NCBI RefSeq assembly: GCF_003369915.1
Contig: NC_046677.1
Location: 27,732,913 to 27,796,912 of the forward strand
Reading direction: 5' to 3'
Source: Drosophila miranda
Taxonomy: Eukaryota; Arthropoda; Insecta; Diptera; Drosophilidae
DNA length: 64,000 bases
Position 1 is the first letter of the stretch. Every line of letters starts with the position of its first letter. The notes under the pieces were generated by a model, which saw only the letters and a program-made list of their open reading frames with translations, had not been told where the DNA came from and did not search any database. This document shows, in pieces, positions 1-12,641 of this stretch. A program made the position numbers and the translations under genes.

Positions 1-1146
1 CAAGCCGGTTAGTGCAGAAAGTTCCCGTCGTGAGGTGACCAGAGACTTCATTGCATTATGCAGCTTTTGAAGGTTCGCATCCAAATTCTCCACCTCAGTG
101 ATCTTGTCGTCAAACCAGGGATCATTCTCATCCATTTTATAGGTAATTTTGTTCACAGTTTCGCCCACTTTATTAAACAAGCGAATCACACCGGCGCCAC
201 TCAGAGCCGAGGTGTTAACGGCGCGCGGCAGATCCTGATCGCTTTCCAGAAAATTCATGAAATCCAAGTCCACACGCAGTATAGGGTGCTGTGCGGTGCG
301 GTGGACAAAGCGTTCCAGCGCTGCACGTCGAATTTCTACCCACTCCTGGTTCATTGGAGTGCCCGGCTCACTCTGCTGTGGACTAATCTTCACCTTAGTA
401 CTGCCTATTATGTTCTTCGATGGGGCTGGGGGTATTATCCGTCCCACCCGCATGTATTTTCCGACCAGCAGATCATGTATGCCAAGGAAATCACTGAAGC
501 GTCGCAAAGTGCTGAAGTCTGTCCGCTTGAACTTGGGAATGTTAGTTTTGGTCGTCACTCTAGTCATTAGGGAAAGCCGATAAGTAACATAAACAGAATC
601 AATAGTATGCAATTCCATGATAAGCCAGTGGGGCGGCGTGACTCACTTGTAGGCCAAATATGAGCCCATGCCATCGCCAATCTTCTGGGGGTCAGATACA
701 ACAATTTTTATAAAGAAGTCTCCATCGTCCGTCAAAACTTCTTGCAGCGGCTGTAATTCAGAGAGAGAAGAGACAATTCAATTGATGATAAGCACACAAA
801 CAACAACATGGCTGTGTGCTGGTGGGCGGCTCTAATGACGTTGTCAACGCCAAACAAAGCACAGCAACAGTCTCTGGTTGATAAAGCAAGCAAAATGGAG
901 AGCGCCGCCCCAAAAATTAAACCTAATTTAATAGGCATCCTGTTGGGCGTACGCTCTGATTTGACTTACATGCACATCCCCAATGCTACTGGGACTCATG
1001 GCTGATACGAATAAATCATTTTCGTTCTCCAAAGTAACGCTGCCGGGCGCTGGGACTTCTTCCTCGTCATCGGATGCCGATTCAGCACCATTATTAATGT
1101 CCACTTCAGCGAATTCTCTTTTGTGTTCGGGACTTTCCACTTCCAT
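1..1146 (-). CDS. Snx1: Sorting nexin 1/2 (retromer-associated), partial at window edge
   Basis: Sorting nexin of the SNX1/2 type, a PX-BAR protein that binds phosphoinositides on early endosomes and works with retromer to return receptors to the Golgi. Exons read from the minus strand are 970-1146, 647-750 and 559 to beyond base 1; phases (0, then 2) and GT-AG borders agree. The start is the ATG at 1146; the open frame continues upstream only through a TTG. The first exon is acidic and Ser-rich, as in SNX1 N-termini. Exons 2 and 3 give the PX domain, with the RRFSDF motif and the proline-rich PPAPSK loop. The last readable residues enter the BAR coiled coil, so most of the BAR domain lies outside the window. 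The family identification is firm; SNX1 versus SNX2 is not a real choice in flies, which have a single ortholog as far as I recall. Confidence 0.9.
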
Positions 1147-1229
1147 GCTAATTGTCAATGCAGCGTTTTTCTGTTTGTTAATAATCAGAAAAACTCCTTT
1201 AAGTTTACTTCTTGCCTAAAAGCTTTAAT

Positions 1230-1335
1230 TTTTCGACTGCAGCAGTGTGACGTCCGACCCCCCAGAAATATACCGAAACATACCGTCTTATTTTAAAAAT
1301 ATACCGTAAATATACTGACGAATTCAAGTTCTATT
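1230..1335 (-). promoter_or_regulatory. Probable Snx1 core promoter region (motif 1 and motif 6 matches)
   Basis: About 100 bases upstream of the Snx1 ATG lies CAGTGTGACG (1243-1252), the reverse of the housekeeping motif 1 (YGGTCACACTR, bound by M1BP) with one mismatch. It is followed by several AAATATACCG strings that fit Ohler motif 6. These motifs are typical of broad fly housekeeping promoters. No start site can be fixed from sequence alone. Confidence 0.5.
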
Positions 1336-1790
1336 TTACATATTCTTCGCTTTTGATATTCCGTCGAATATTACTAGCTATATAGAACATTTAGCCATGC
1401 CCACATAGCTGTATACGATTAATGAATCAATTTTCTTTTTGACTGGCTTATTTTAAATACTTGCTTTTATTGGATTTTGTCTAAAAAATGAGTTTCGTAT
1501 TGCTCAATTTAGATATTGGAGCGCCTTAACCGCTTGGAAGAGAGCAAAAAGAGCCGTTCGGCCATCAATACTATCGACTGGGTGCGAGTGGTGCGCGCCA
1601 ATTAGAAATTATTTGAACGAAAGCAAAAAGGATGAATAGGATTTAAATGCAATCCATTGGAATAAATGACGTACTTACGATTTGAGAGCGAAAATTTAAA
1701 AAATCCTGCGTATGGACGCCTATAGCCTTTGTTCTTAAATATACCTTTGAAAGTGAAATTTAATAGATAGATGATATATTTCCAAATATG
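1242..1790. repeat. Dispersed repeat A copy 1, with repeat B inserted or adjacent
   Basis: Bases 1242-1485 and about 1738-1790 align closely with 15286-15600: the same run of ATATACCG strings, the same AGCCATGCCCACATA block and the same GACTGGCTTATTTTAAA block. Bases about 1580-1740 break this alignment and instead match 21405-21565 (repeat B; shared TTTAAATGCAATC and GAATAAATGA blocks). I do not recognise the family. It covers most of the gap between Snx1 and the protease gene; 1790-2100 is AT-rich with nothing further seen. Confidence 0.7.
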
Positions 1791-2132
1791 TACATTTAAA
1801 AGTAGGCCAGAGGGCAATAGCCTGTACAATATTTTTAGATCAGATACTTAATATGTATCTCCTCTTGTATATCCTTTTGTTGACAAACTAGTCTCGCCAC
1901 TCAATATGAGATATAAGATATAATATTTAAAGATAAAACTCTTTATGAGGGTCATACATATATCAGACAGATTTGAAAGTAACTTTCCTAAATTTGTAAT
2001 ATATGTATACTTATGAACTCAATTAATATTAAAGAACTTTTTTTAAAACGATCAAATATAACATAGATTAAATGCTGTATTGCTTTGATTTTATTAATAT
2101 GAAAACTCCTGCTTATTTCAGACTAAGCAAAC

Positions 2133-2933
2133 TTAGCTTGGTGCCACTTGATTGGTCGATATCCAGGATATAAACGAAGAGACTTGCACATAAACTGACG
2201 GAGAGTTGGCCTGGCCGCAGGGCAGCTTGCCCCAGGAAACTATACCAATAAGGACATTGCCTTGGACCAAAGGACCTCCAGAGTCCGAGGTGCAGATGCT
2301 GACGCCGCCAGTAAGTGGACCAGTGCATAGATTCGTTGAATGAACATCGCTTCCTTTAGTGCCCAAAGCAGCTTCACACGAGGCCAAACTGATGATTGGC
2401 AGACTATTGGCTACTTGGAGTGTTGAGGGATATGAAGCCGTATTGGTTGTACTGGTGCTTCCCCAGCCATATAAGCTGGCCGTACCCGTTGGCACCTGGC
2501 CAGATGCGGGAAGGCTAACAGGAGCCACTGCAGCTGACCACATAAACGCTGTCGGAGTGTAAATCAAACCAATGTCGTAGGGCACAGTCCCCCCGGTGTA
2601 CAAATCGTTGACTACGAAGTAGGTAATGGTGCGCTTTTGGGTTGTACTAGCCGTTCCCGCCACTGCAATGCTTCCTGCGACCAAAGTGCTTCCCAGCACT
2701 TGAGCGCTGTTCGTCAGGCAATGGGCGGCCGTCACCAGCCAGTTGGTATTCAGGATGCTGGCGGCACAATAGTGAGTTCCTTGGTACTGCATGGACACGG
2801 CGTAGGGAGCACTATTTGCGGCTGCCGCCACACCTCCCACAACACGACCATTTGGATCTGCAGCCATCGCACATGCCTGGCGAAGGCCAAGGGCCAGGAG
2901 TAGGTAACACGCGACAAGACAAGAGCGTGACAT
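2133..2933 (-). CDS. Secreted chymotrypsin-like serine protease (S1A)
   Basis: A 266-residue single-exon digestive-type serine protease. It opens with a hydrophobic signal peptide ending near residue 22 (QACA), a short propeptide, and an activation site Arg before VVGG (residue about 30). The catalytic triad is visible: His in TAAHC, Asp in YDIGLI and Ser in SDSGGP. The residue at chymotrypsin position 189 reads Ser, which suggests chymotrypsin-like rather than tryptic specificity. Position 193, normally the Gly of the oxyanion hole, is Ser. Length and cysteine pattern fit a complete enzyme acting in the gut lumen. It resembles the lectizyme-like group of fly proteases, by memory only. It lies between Snx1 and a broken receptor fragment, with no sign of co-regulation. 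The start is the only ATG that gives a signal peptide. Confidence 0.88.
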   Translation of the reverse strand: MSRSCLVACYLLLALGLRQACAMAADPNGRVVGGVAAAANSAPYAVSMQYQGTHYCAASILNTNWLVTAAHCLTNSAQVLGSTLVAGSIAVAGTASTTQKRTITYFVVNDLYTGGTVPYDIGLIYTPTAFMWSAAVAPVSLPASGQVPTGTASLYGWGSTSTTNTASYPSTLQVANSLPIISLASCEAALGTKGSDVHSTNLCTGPLTGGVSICTSDSGGPLVQGNVLIGIVSWGKLPCGQANSPSVYVQVSSFISWISTNQVAPS

Positions 2934-3163
2934 TGTTTGCTGTCCGTAGGTTTCGTAGAACTGTTTACATCTACCTTTATCACGGTCCGTTTAAATTGAA
3001 ACGAGATACGAATTTTCAAGAAGATAAGGGTTTCAATTAACTTTCATGTTTTCGAGATAAGCGTTTATTATAATTAAGATTAAGTGACTCCCAAGCAGTG
3101 GCACTTGACGTGGTATATCCAGCCATTCGCCTAGACGAATGCGCAGAAAAGTTCAAGTGGAAT

Positions 3164-3762
3164 CTATCTCAAGATGTTGAATTCCAAACATAGTCCACGG
3201 CTCGGATATTCTTGTCGAACAGCAGTCGGCCGAAGCTGTTCCTCTGGCTGAAGATGATGTACATAGTTCTTGTGTGGGATGCAGGAGACTCCGTCCTTGG
3301 CCAGCTGGTAGTGGGTGGAGCAGGCACAGGTCATGCGCCGTCTACCGCGCTGGTCCAAGCCCAGGAGGGAGCAGCCCCCGTTATTGAGCTTTCACGCATT
3401 CGCCCTTTCGCTTGTCGTTGACACCAGCAGCGAAGTGATGTATGTACGTCATGCCCGAATGGACGAGGCTGCGGTTCTCGCTCGTCGTCTTGCGCACCCG
3501 CTCAATGTCCCGCTGCACATAGGAGCCATTGAGAAAGGCCCGGAAGATGCACTTGGTCTTCTGGTCAGTCCAGTAGATGCACCCTCGCTGTACTCGGTCG
3601 AGATGCGGGCAATGTGCTCCTGGCGCGAGAACAGCAGGAAGGCGGCAGGCAACACGCAGGGGGGTCGCGGGGCCGGTACAGGCAGAGGTGGAGCAGGCCC
3701 CATTCCCCACGGCTCACGCAATCTTGTCGGTCTTTCCATCGTACCAGACGCCAGAATCCTGA
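3164..3762 (-). pseudogene. Fragment of an LRP5/6 (arrow-like) receptor, broken
   Basis: On the minus strand, pieces of an LDL-receptor-related protein are readable across more than one frame: an EGF-like stretch with LHLCLYRPR, then [14 protein letters not shown], typical of a YWTD beta-propeller blade, then [10 protein letters not shown] followed by TCACSTHYQLAKDG, an EGF module that sits between propellers. The join before NNGGC needs a one-base shift near 3382, where the frame otherwise stops, and the first EGF-like stretch is also out of frame. Only a few hundred bases of a receptor of more than 1,500 residues are present, with no start and no signal peptide. I infer a dead copy of part of the Wnt co-receptor arrow or a relative. 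No function is likely. Confidence 0.6.
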
Positions 3763-3862
3763 AGACGGTTTCCAGATGCCGTTATCGAACAGCTGTTCCA
3801 CCCCCACCCCCCCAGTTAACGGTTGTTCTTCTTCTTCCTTTTGCATGTCATTTGTATTTTAA

Positions 3863-5272
<1,410 letters not shown>

Positions 5273-6355
5273 AACTAGTTCTAGACAACCAACGTCACAC
5301 CCAACCAACCCAACCACCATCCTCCGCTACGACAACAACAGCAGCAGCATAGCATTTCCACACACACGCTGGCAACGGGTGTGGTGAGTGTGCGTGTACA
5401 CACAGGTGTAGCGTGTATGTGGCTGGATCAGCGGATCAGCAGTAGACAGAGGATGCGAAACCTCCGGCAAACAAACATCTATACACACACATACACAATT
5501 TTATGTTTAAGTTTATTTATAAAGTAAAAAATGATAGCAAAAAGCAGAAAATAGACTAAACAAACAAACAAGAATTAACGAAATCGGCTAACTAATTAAT
5601 GTTAATTATCTAATGCAATGCAATTTAAATGAGCTAATCCTGAGGCAGGCCAAGATGCATAAAGCATGAGGCATAGAGATCGAAGAAACGAGAGATCAGG
5701 GATCAAGAGAACAGTTTCCATTCTCACATTCACATTCACCCGTTCCCCTGCAAAGTCCCCATAAATACAGACGACAAGAAGATGCAGATGCCGTAGAAGA
5801 TCACACGCTTTTATGTACTTAAATCAGGCCAAGCGGTAGACGAAGATCAGAACAGATCCCCCAACAACATTCCATTTGGCATCTCCACACAAAAAGCATG
5901 CGAGCATAGGCAGTACAGTACATAGATACCACTGAGAGCCAGCCTGTGTTCAAAATGATTCCACGGCTAAGCAAATAGTTTTTCCATTTATAGCCCCGTT
6001 CTGTTTCTGTTTGCGGCTTTGTTTTGCCCATTTTTACTTGGTTGGTTTTTGTTTATAGCTCGGCAACTGTAAAACAACTGGAAACTTTTGATGGCATAGG
6101 ACTTGGCCACGTGCATCTTATGAATAAATATATAAATATAAATATATATTATGTATTTTTATGACAAAAATAATGAAACAGACAGACAGGCGGGCAGGCA
6201 GGCAGCACCGAGCACTGAGGCAGATGGCAACGTAAACATTTAAAAATATTATTAACGATTTTTGCTTCGATTAGCGAGAGAAATTTGTGCATTTTTTACG
6301 CGAAAAGCATATGGCTTACAAAATTGATAATATAATTGAATAAAAGAAACCAACC
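5273..6355 (+). other. Rab6 3' UTR
   Basis: About 1.1 kb after the Rab6 stop has no credible open frame. It is rich in CA, AACA and AT runs, as long fly 3' UTRs are. Candidate polyadenylation signals are AATAAA near 6123 and GAATAAAAG near 6340. A short CAGGCAGG/ACAGACAGG run lies near 6180-6205. The remaining 6356-6746 contains the convergent ThrRS 3' end, with TTTATT (reverse of AATAAA) near 6627. Confidence 0.5.
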
Positions 6356-6746
6356 TAAAACCTATGAATGCAATTTTTAATAAATCAAATTATGAAAATG
6401 AAAATATTCACTATACTATAAATAATTAATTCAAAACAAAAGAAAAAACTAAAACCCCAGAAAGTGAATCATGATATCAGAATAGTTCTTCGGTTCGGTC
6501 GCTGCAATTTGGGGCGCCGTATCTTATCGGGCGTGAGTGTTGTTAACTGATTCGATTCCCGCATGGACTGCGACTGGGGCTGGGGCTAGGCGACATAAAA
6601 ATATAGGACTTAGTTTTTTGTTTGTTTTATTTCTGAATTCCGGTTTCATAGGAGTAAATATATTGAAAGAAAAAATGCCAACTTGTTTGCTTTGCAAATA
6701 CATATTAAGTATAAGATATATAAATAGAGCTTAAGATGTGGTGTCC

Positions 6747-8942
6747 CTAGAAGTTGTCCTCGTTTGTGATAAACTCATCGCGTATCTTCTGCAGCTTGGT
6801 GATCAGCTCCGAGACGGAGACTTCGCCATGCACCTTGTTGTCGCGTGTACGCACATTGACAGTATTTGAGGAACGCTCCTTGTCGCCGACCACCAGGATA
6901 AAGTTGAACTGAGCCAACTGAGCATTTCGGATCTTCTTGTTCATCGTATCGCCGGCATCGCAGTCGGCCTCGCTCATGAAGCCAGCGGCATGGAGCTGGT
7001 CCTTGACTGTCTGGGCGTATTGATCGTAGGCCGGACCCACTGGGACGACCATCACTTGACGGGGCGACAGCCAGAAGGGCCATTTGCCAGCATAGTTCTC
7101 CGTTAGAATGGCAATCATACGCTCCACAGAGCCCAGGATGGCGCGATGGATGATCACTGGACGCTTCTTCTCGCCGTCGTCGGCAATGTAGTTGAGATTA
7201 AAGCGAATGGGTAGCTGGAAATCCAACTGTATGGTGGCGCACTGATGTGCCCGCTTCAATGCATCCATAATGGTAATATCAATCTTGGGGCCATAGAAGG
7301 CGCCATCGCCGGGATTCTCCTTCCAGGGCATGCCGAACTCATTGAGAGACTCCTCCAAGGCCTTCTCAGCATCATTCCACTGCTCGAGCTCGCCCAGATA
7401 CTTATCTGGACGCGTGGACAAAACGAGCTGGAAGGTGAAGCCGAAAATGGTATAGACATGCTTCAGGAACTCCAAACAGCCCTTCATCTCGCTCTTGATC
7501 TGCTCGGGAGCACAGAAGATGTGGGCATCATCCTGCTGGAAGCGACGCACACGCGTCAAACCAGTCAAGGCGCCCGAGAGCTCATTGCGATGCAAGACAC
7601 CAAAGTCGGCCATGCGGAGTGGCAGCTCCCTCCAGGATCTGTTGCGAGTATCAAAGATGAGACAGTGGCCAGGGCAATTCATGGGCTTCAGGGCGAACTT
7701 CTCCTTCTCCGCTTCGAAGGAGAACATATTCTCGGCATAGTGCTGCCAATGTCCGGATGTCATCCAGAGTTTGGCATTGTAGATGTTTGGCGAGATGACC
7801 TCCTGGAAGCCCCGCTTCCTGTATTCCGACTTGATGAAGCCCATCAGCGTGTTGTAGATGTGCGCTCCACGAGGCTGGAAGAAGCAGGAGCCAGGCGACA
7901 GCTCGTGGAAAAAGAACAGTTCCTGCTCACGTCCAATTTTGCGATGATCTCGCTTGGCGGCTTCCTCCTGAAGCTTCTCCCATTCCTTGAGCTGCTTGGG
8001 ATCGGGGAACGAGATGCCATAGACCCTCTGCAATGTCTCGGCATCGGCCTTGCCCTCCCAATAGGTCGACGAGTTCTTAGTAATCTTAAGGGCCTTGACC
8101 TTGCCTGTGTGGCGAACATGGGGACCGCGGCAGAGATCGATGAGAGAGCCGCACTTGTACACAGTGGTGCGATCCGTGGTCACCTTTTCGTTCAGAATGC
8201 GCAATTTAAACTCGTTGTACTTGAACATTTCCAACAGATCGGCTTTCTTCATCTCCAGACGCTCAAAGTTCTGCTTCTCTTTTACGATTTGCTTGACCAG
8301 GGACTCCATGGTGCCATAGTCGTTGGTAGAGATCTACAAGAGAAGACCTCCATTAATTAAAGGTTTTTTGATAAGAGAAACTTGAAGTACTTACGCCTTC
8401 CCCGTCCAGATGCATGTCGTAGTAGAAGCCACTCTCAATGGGCGGACCATAGCAAAGATGTCCACCGTAGATGCGCTCCATGGCCTCACCCATTATATGA
8501 GCGGAGCTATGCCAGAAGACGGCCTGCGCTTCGGGATCGTCGAACTTTAGCAACTGCAAGGAGCAGTTTTCCTCGAGCACTCGATCCAAGTCCCAGACCT
8601 GTCCGTTCACCTTGGATATAATTGTGTTGTCGGCCAGACCTTGGCTGATGCCACGGGCCACATCGTACGGCGTGGTCTCCCACGAGATGGCATCTACTTG
8701 CTTGCCATCGGGCAAGGTGACTTTGATGGTCTCGCGAGGCTTGACAGCTAATTCAGCGAGGTACTCAGCCTTGCATTTCTCCCAAAGGATATTACGTTCC
8801 TCAATGTATTTGGGCAAGGGGCTAAGTTCTAAATCGAAAGGTCTATTCAGTGAGTGTTTTTTACTAAGGAAATTCTCGACTCCTTACCCTTGCGACTGTC
8901 TCCGGCAGCACCGGCCGGCTTCTCCTTTTTCTCCTTCTTCAT
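6747..8942 (-). CDS. ThrRS: Threonyl-tRNA synthetase (cytosolic form)
   Basis: Class II synthetase charging tRNA-Thr. Exons: 8888-8942, 8395-8828 and 6747-8333, with matching phases; they encode 691 residues. Domain order: a Lys-rich N-terminal tail; a TGS domain ([12 protein letters not shown]); an editing domain with [10 protein letters not shown] and [10 protein letters not shown] as its metal and catalytic motifs; and the catalytic core with motif 2 around [14 protein letters not shown], the PMNCPGHC zinc ligand and the motif 3 Arg in SVERMIAIL. An anticodon-binding domain follows (QVMVVPVG to the end). The ATG at 8942 starts the cytosolic form. An acceptor lies just upstream at 8951, so a 5' exon is spliced on. 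Codon use is strongly GC-ending, as in highly expressed fly genes. Confidence 0.96.
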
Positions 8943-9404
8943 TTTGCCAGCCTGCAAATCGAGGGAAAAATCAATAAGTCTACGAAATCACAGCTTCTTT
9001 TTTTATTTGGTAATATTTTGACTACGTATGCAGTCGAAAAGCAATTAGTGGAATGATTTTTCGGTGTCTGTTATCGTGCTGGCGAGCGCTGGCTCTGGTT
9101 ATTTGAACAATTGTGAGCGAGGCAATGACGATGACAAATTTCTTTCGGCTCTTCTTGTACTGCCTGAGGGACCACCTATCTATCTTTGAGCGTTTCTCCG
9201 GAATTTTAAAACTGATGCAATAGGGGAGGTACATTCAGTCATACAATGTAAGAGGGTCGAATCGAGTAAGTGACGTCACAGCAGCCGGCTGGCAGTGATT
9301 CAACTCGAGCCCCCTCATCAATGGCACACATTTGTAGTACAGGCAAAGGAAAGGAACACTTAGAACAGTAAGGAAAATGCTATGTATGGCCTAAGGACAC
9401 CAAC

Positions 9405-9593
9405 CAAAGTTGCGTAGCAGCGATAGCTTCTCAACAGGCCTTTATCTGGTTGATTTTCCTGCTGTTGTAGTAGATGCTGCGCCTGATATTTGGACGATGC
9501 TGTGCCTGCGGCTGGCACCGATCGCAGGCAAACAGCGCTGCTTATTGCTTTACAAGACCTGACGCCAACGCCAAGCGGCACAAGTTTCAACAT
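9405..9593 (-). CDS. Candidate alternative first exon of ThrRS: mitochondrial targeting leader
   Basis: An open frame from the ATG at 9593 gives 63 residues rich in Arg, Ser, Ala and Leu with almost no acidic residues. It ends near RSYRCYATL, which fits the mitochondrial processing peptidase pattern Arg-x-Tyr|Ala. A GT donor after the TTG at 9405 is in phase 0, and the ThrRS acceptor at 8951 (TTGCAG) continues in phase 0 through GCT GGC AAA into the cytosolic ATG. The spliced product would be about 757 residues, a mitochondrial ThrRS. The donor (GTTGGT) is weaker than consensus. The role is inferred from sequence only. Confidence 0.5.
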
Positions 9594-10216
9594 AACTCTG
9601 TAATCTGTCACTTCTCATACACTGCAATGCAATTCGTTTAGAGTTTAACATGCCTTTTGCTTGTTTAAATCCAAATTACTTAATTCCGGCACCACGTTGT
9701 CACCCATTTTTCGACAAAAAATTATTTAAAGAAGGAGAGGAGGGAGAGATAGAGCGAGAACATGTGACCAGATGCGCAGAAAAATTGGAAAAATACCTAA
9801 ATACCGGAATGTCAGCTGTTAAAGCTTTGGCGCCAAATCAATTTTCGAAATGGGACCATTCAAATAGACGCTGGCGTGTCCTGTTTTCGTAATTGTTATT
9901 GATTTTCCTATTGTGCTGACATAATTTCTTCGCCATCGAGTGCAGTCGTGTTTACTTTGTGTGCTTCGTGGCTGCTTGGCATATTAAAAGTGAAAGCTGT
10001 TGGAAAAGTATTGCTCGCCGCGAAGTTTAAAAAGCCAACAAAATTGCACACCTATTGGAAAATCCCCTTCATCACCAACCACCGCTCTCTGGTGGCGCTG
10101 AACGTCTTGGGGTAGATTTCGATTTCTACAACGTGGCTTCCAGCAAGATTCACCCCAGCCCGGGGGCGGCGCGGAGTGTGTGGGCGCTTCCCCTGACGGC
10201 ATCCTCATCATGCAAT
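9594..10216. promoter_or_regulatory. Divergent promoter region between ThrRS and the palmitoyltransferase gene
   Basis: The two genes point away from each other across about 620 bases. No strong core motif stands out. A plus-strand open frame at 9650-9892 has no homology I recognise and looks like chance. The frame of the downstream gene is open from 10055 but begins with TTG, so 10020-10216 is more likely 5' UTR. Confidence 0.35.
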
Positions 10217-11950
10217 ATGGTGGTGGCGGAGGAGCATGCCCATGCCGAGGACATAGATATCGACCATCGCCCGCACTCGCCGCCACTCACGGGCCGAGGA
10301 GCTGGCGGGAACAATGGAGCCAGCAATGAGGATCACGACAGCGTCCTGCTGTTTGAGGGATTGGACGGGGCCACGACGGTCAACCTAGACGATATCTTTG
10401 ACATCATTAAGAATGGAGAGGTCAGTGAGGTGGAGAATCTAGTGGACAAGTTTGGCATGGAGTGCCTGTCGGCCAGGGACCGGCACGGCTACACTCCTGC
10501 CCACTGGATCGCCTTGAATGGAAATGTCCAACTGATGAGATATCTGATTGAGCGCACAGCTCCGATTGATCTGCCGTGCTTGGGAACCCAGGGGCCGCGA
10601 CCCATCCACTGGGCCTGTAGGAAAGGCCATGCCTCGGTGGTCCAGGTGCTGCTCCAGGCAGGTGTCGCCGTCAATGCTGCTGACTTTAAGGGCCTGACGC
10701 CTCTCCACCTGGCGTGCATGTATGGACGTACCGCAACTGCTGCCTACCTCCTGGGCATGGGTGCACTCAACAATCTGACGGACATCAATGGCGACACGGC
10801 TCTTCACTGGGCGGCCTACAAAGGACACGCTGATCTGATGCGCCTGCTTATGTATTCCGGGGTTGAGCTGCAGAAGACGGATAACTTTGGGTCTACGCCT
10901 CTGCATCTGGCGTGTCTTTCCGGGAATATGACGTGCGTGCGTCTGCTCTGCGAGAAGTCGCAGCTGGATTTGGAACCGAGGGATAAGAACGGCAAAACAC
11001 CCATAATGCTGGCACAGGCACATCAGCACCAGGATGTGGTGCGCCTCCTCTACGGCGAGGTTAAGAAAAAGTCACGTTGGATTCCTTCCGTCTCGGAGAG
11101 CTGGGGCTGGCTCTTTGGCGGTGCCGGCGACTCCAAGGGACCCCTCTTTCTCTTTCTATTCTCCGTGCTTCTCTGGGGCTATCCCATGTACATGATACGA
11201 GCCATTCCGATCACATGGAATATCCTGCGCCGCTCCCACTACTGCTTCATCTACTGGAACGCCGTCATGTGGATTAGCTGGGCCATTGCCAACCGTCGCG
11301 ATCCCGGCTACATTCCACTTAGCTCCGATGCCTACTACCGGGCCATCAAGCAGATACCCTACTTCGATAAGCTGAAGAAGCGGAACGTGATGCTCACGAG
11401 GCTCTGCCACAGCTGCCGCTGCCTGCGTCCGCTCCGGGCCAAGCATTGCCGGGTCTGCAATCGCTGCGTCTCCTACTTTGATCACCACTGTCCATTCATC
11501 TACAATTGTGTGGGGTTCCGGAATCGGATGTGGTTCTTCCTGTTTGTCTTGTCGGTGGCGGTCAATTGTTCATTTACCATCTACTTTGCCTGCTACTGCG
11601 TGATGATCGAGGGATTCACCTTGCTCTATGTGCTGGGCCTCATCGAGGCGGTGGTCTTTTGCGGCTTGGGTTGGATTCTCACCTGCACTTCGGTAGGTTT
11701 CCACTATCGCAATCTATTCTTTTAATCCTTTTAGCCCTTCCTTTTTTCTTTTGAACAGATTCTCCACGCTTGCATGAATCTCACAACAAACGAAATGTTC
11801 AACTACAAACGCTATCCATATCTACGGGATAAGCGGGGTCGCTACCAGAATCCGTTTTCGCGCGGTCCAATACTCAATCTACTGGAGTTCTTCGTCTGCC
11901 TGCCGGATCGAGGAGATGACAACGATCTGCTGTTGGAGGATAACATTTGA
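10217..11950 (+). CDS. Patsas: Ankyrin-repeat DHHC palmitoyltransferase (Patsas type)
   Basis: Membrane S-acyltransferase that adds palmitate to cysteines of client proteins. Exons 10217-11692 and 11759-11950 join in phase 0 across a 66-base intron and give 555 residues from the first in-frame ATG. The open frame extends to 10055 but only from a TTG, so an upstream exon with a different start is possible. About six ankyrin repeats occupy residues 80-285 (PAHWIALNGN, PIHWACRKGH, PLHLACMYGR, ALHWAAYKGH, PLHLACLSGN). Then come membrane segments, the Cys-rich domain with HCRVCNRCVSYFDHHCPF containing the catalytic DHHC, and two more membrane segments. The C-terminal FNYKRYPYLRD resembles the family's TTxE/NPxY-type tail. 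The alternative is Hip14; I prefer Patsas because the neighbours belong to Muller B and the length is nearer to it (from memory). Confidence 0.85.
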
Positions 11951-12641
11951 TTAAGGATATAGGATCGAGCCCCGGCTCGTCGGCGCAAGGTGCCAGTGCG
12001 TGGATAATGAAAAGAGACGGCAGCCCAAAACCCACTCGGGTAGGCTGCCTGTTTTGGTTTTGCTCCAAAAGCTTTGTGCTTAATTGAATGCTCCGCTCCG
12101 ATGCGTGTTTTATCGTCTACAATTGCAATCTTGATAAGATACGATACCTTTGTAGAAGAGAGGAAAGATGGAGAGGTTCCTGGTAGCCTATTCCGGGCCA
12201 TGGCATCCATCTTTCTTGGTCTGCTTTGGTATCCAATGATATGATCGGCTTGCCGATCATCGCTTTTCTAACTCCTTAACTTTTAGCCTTTGATAAGAAT
12301 ACGCTTCTCTTGTTAATTTTTGTACAAAAATTGTTATACATACTCGTATATAAAATGTGTTATTTAATGAATCTCTATATTATATACTAAATATAATTAA
12401 TAAATGGTGTAAGTGTTCACAAAATGCGAGTGCTAGCGAATGCAAGCCCTTCATTTTGTTCATTTCGATATTGGGGATTGAATTGCACAAATAATACTAC
12501 GAAAAAAAATCAAATCGAATCTAATCGGAGAATATGTAATGGGTACACTTTGGCATGTATCTTGGGTGAGGTGATGGGAATCTAAATGGTACGAATGGTT
12601 ATCGTTGATTGCTTCATGCACTTGCTCTATTCTATTTTCTC
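11951..12641. other. Convergent 3' UTRs of the palmitoyltransferase and Ced-12
   Basis: No credible open frame. AATTAATAAATGG near 12397 offers a plus-strand polyadenylation signal for the palmitoyltransferase gene. The Ced-12 3' UTR reads leftward from 12641. The sequence is AT-rich between 12290 and 12420. Confidence 0.45.

Noticed and set aside
7245-8360. 371-codon plus-strand open frame
   Set aside because: Exact antisense shadow of ThrRS exon 3, whose codon bias keeps the opposite frame open; no family likeness.
9650-9892. 80-codon plus-strand frame between ThrRS and the palmitoyltransferase gene
   Set aside because: No recognisable motif, and it sits in the divergent promoter; likely chance.
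10217-11950. Naming the ankyrin-DHHC gene Hip14
   Set aside because: Domain plan fits both Hip14 and Patsas, but the length and the Muller B neighbours favour Patsas; kept as an alternative only.
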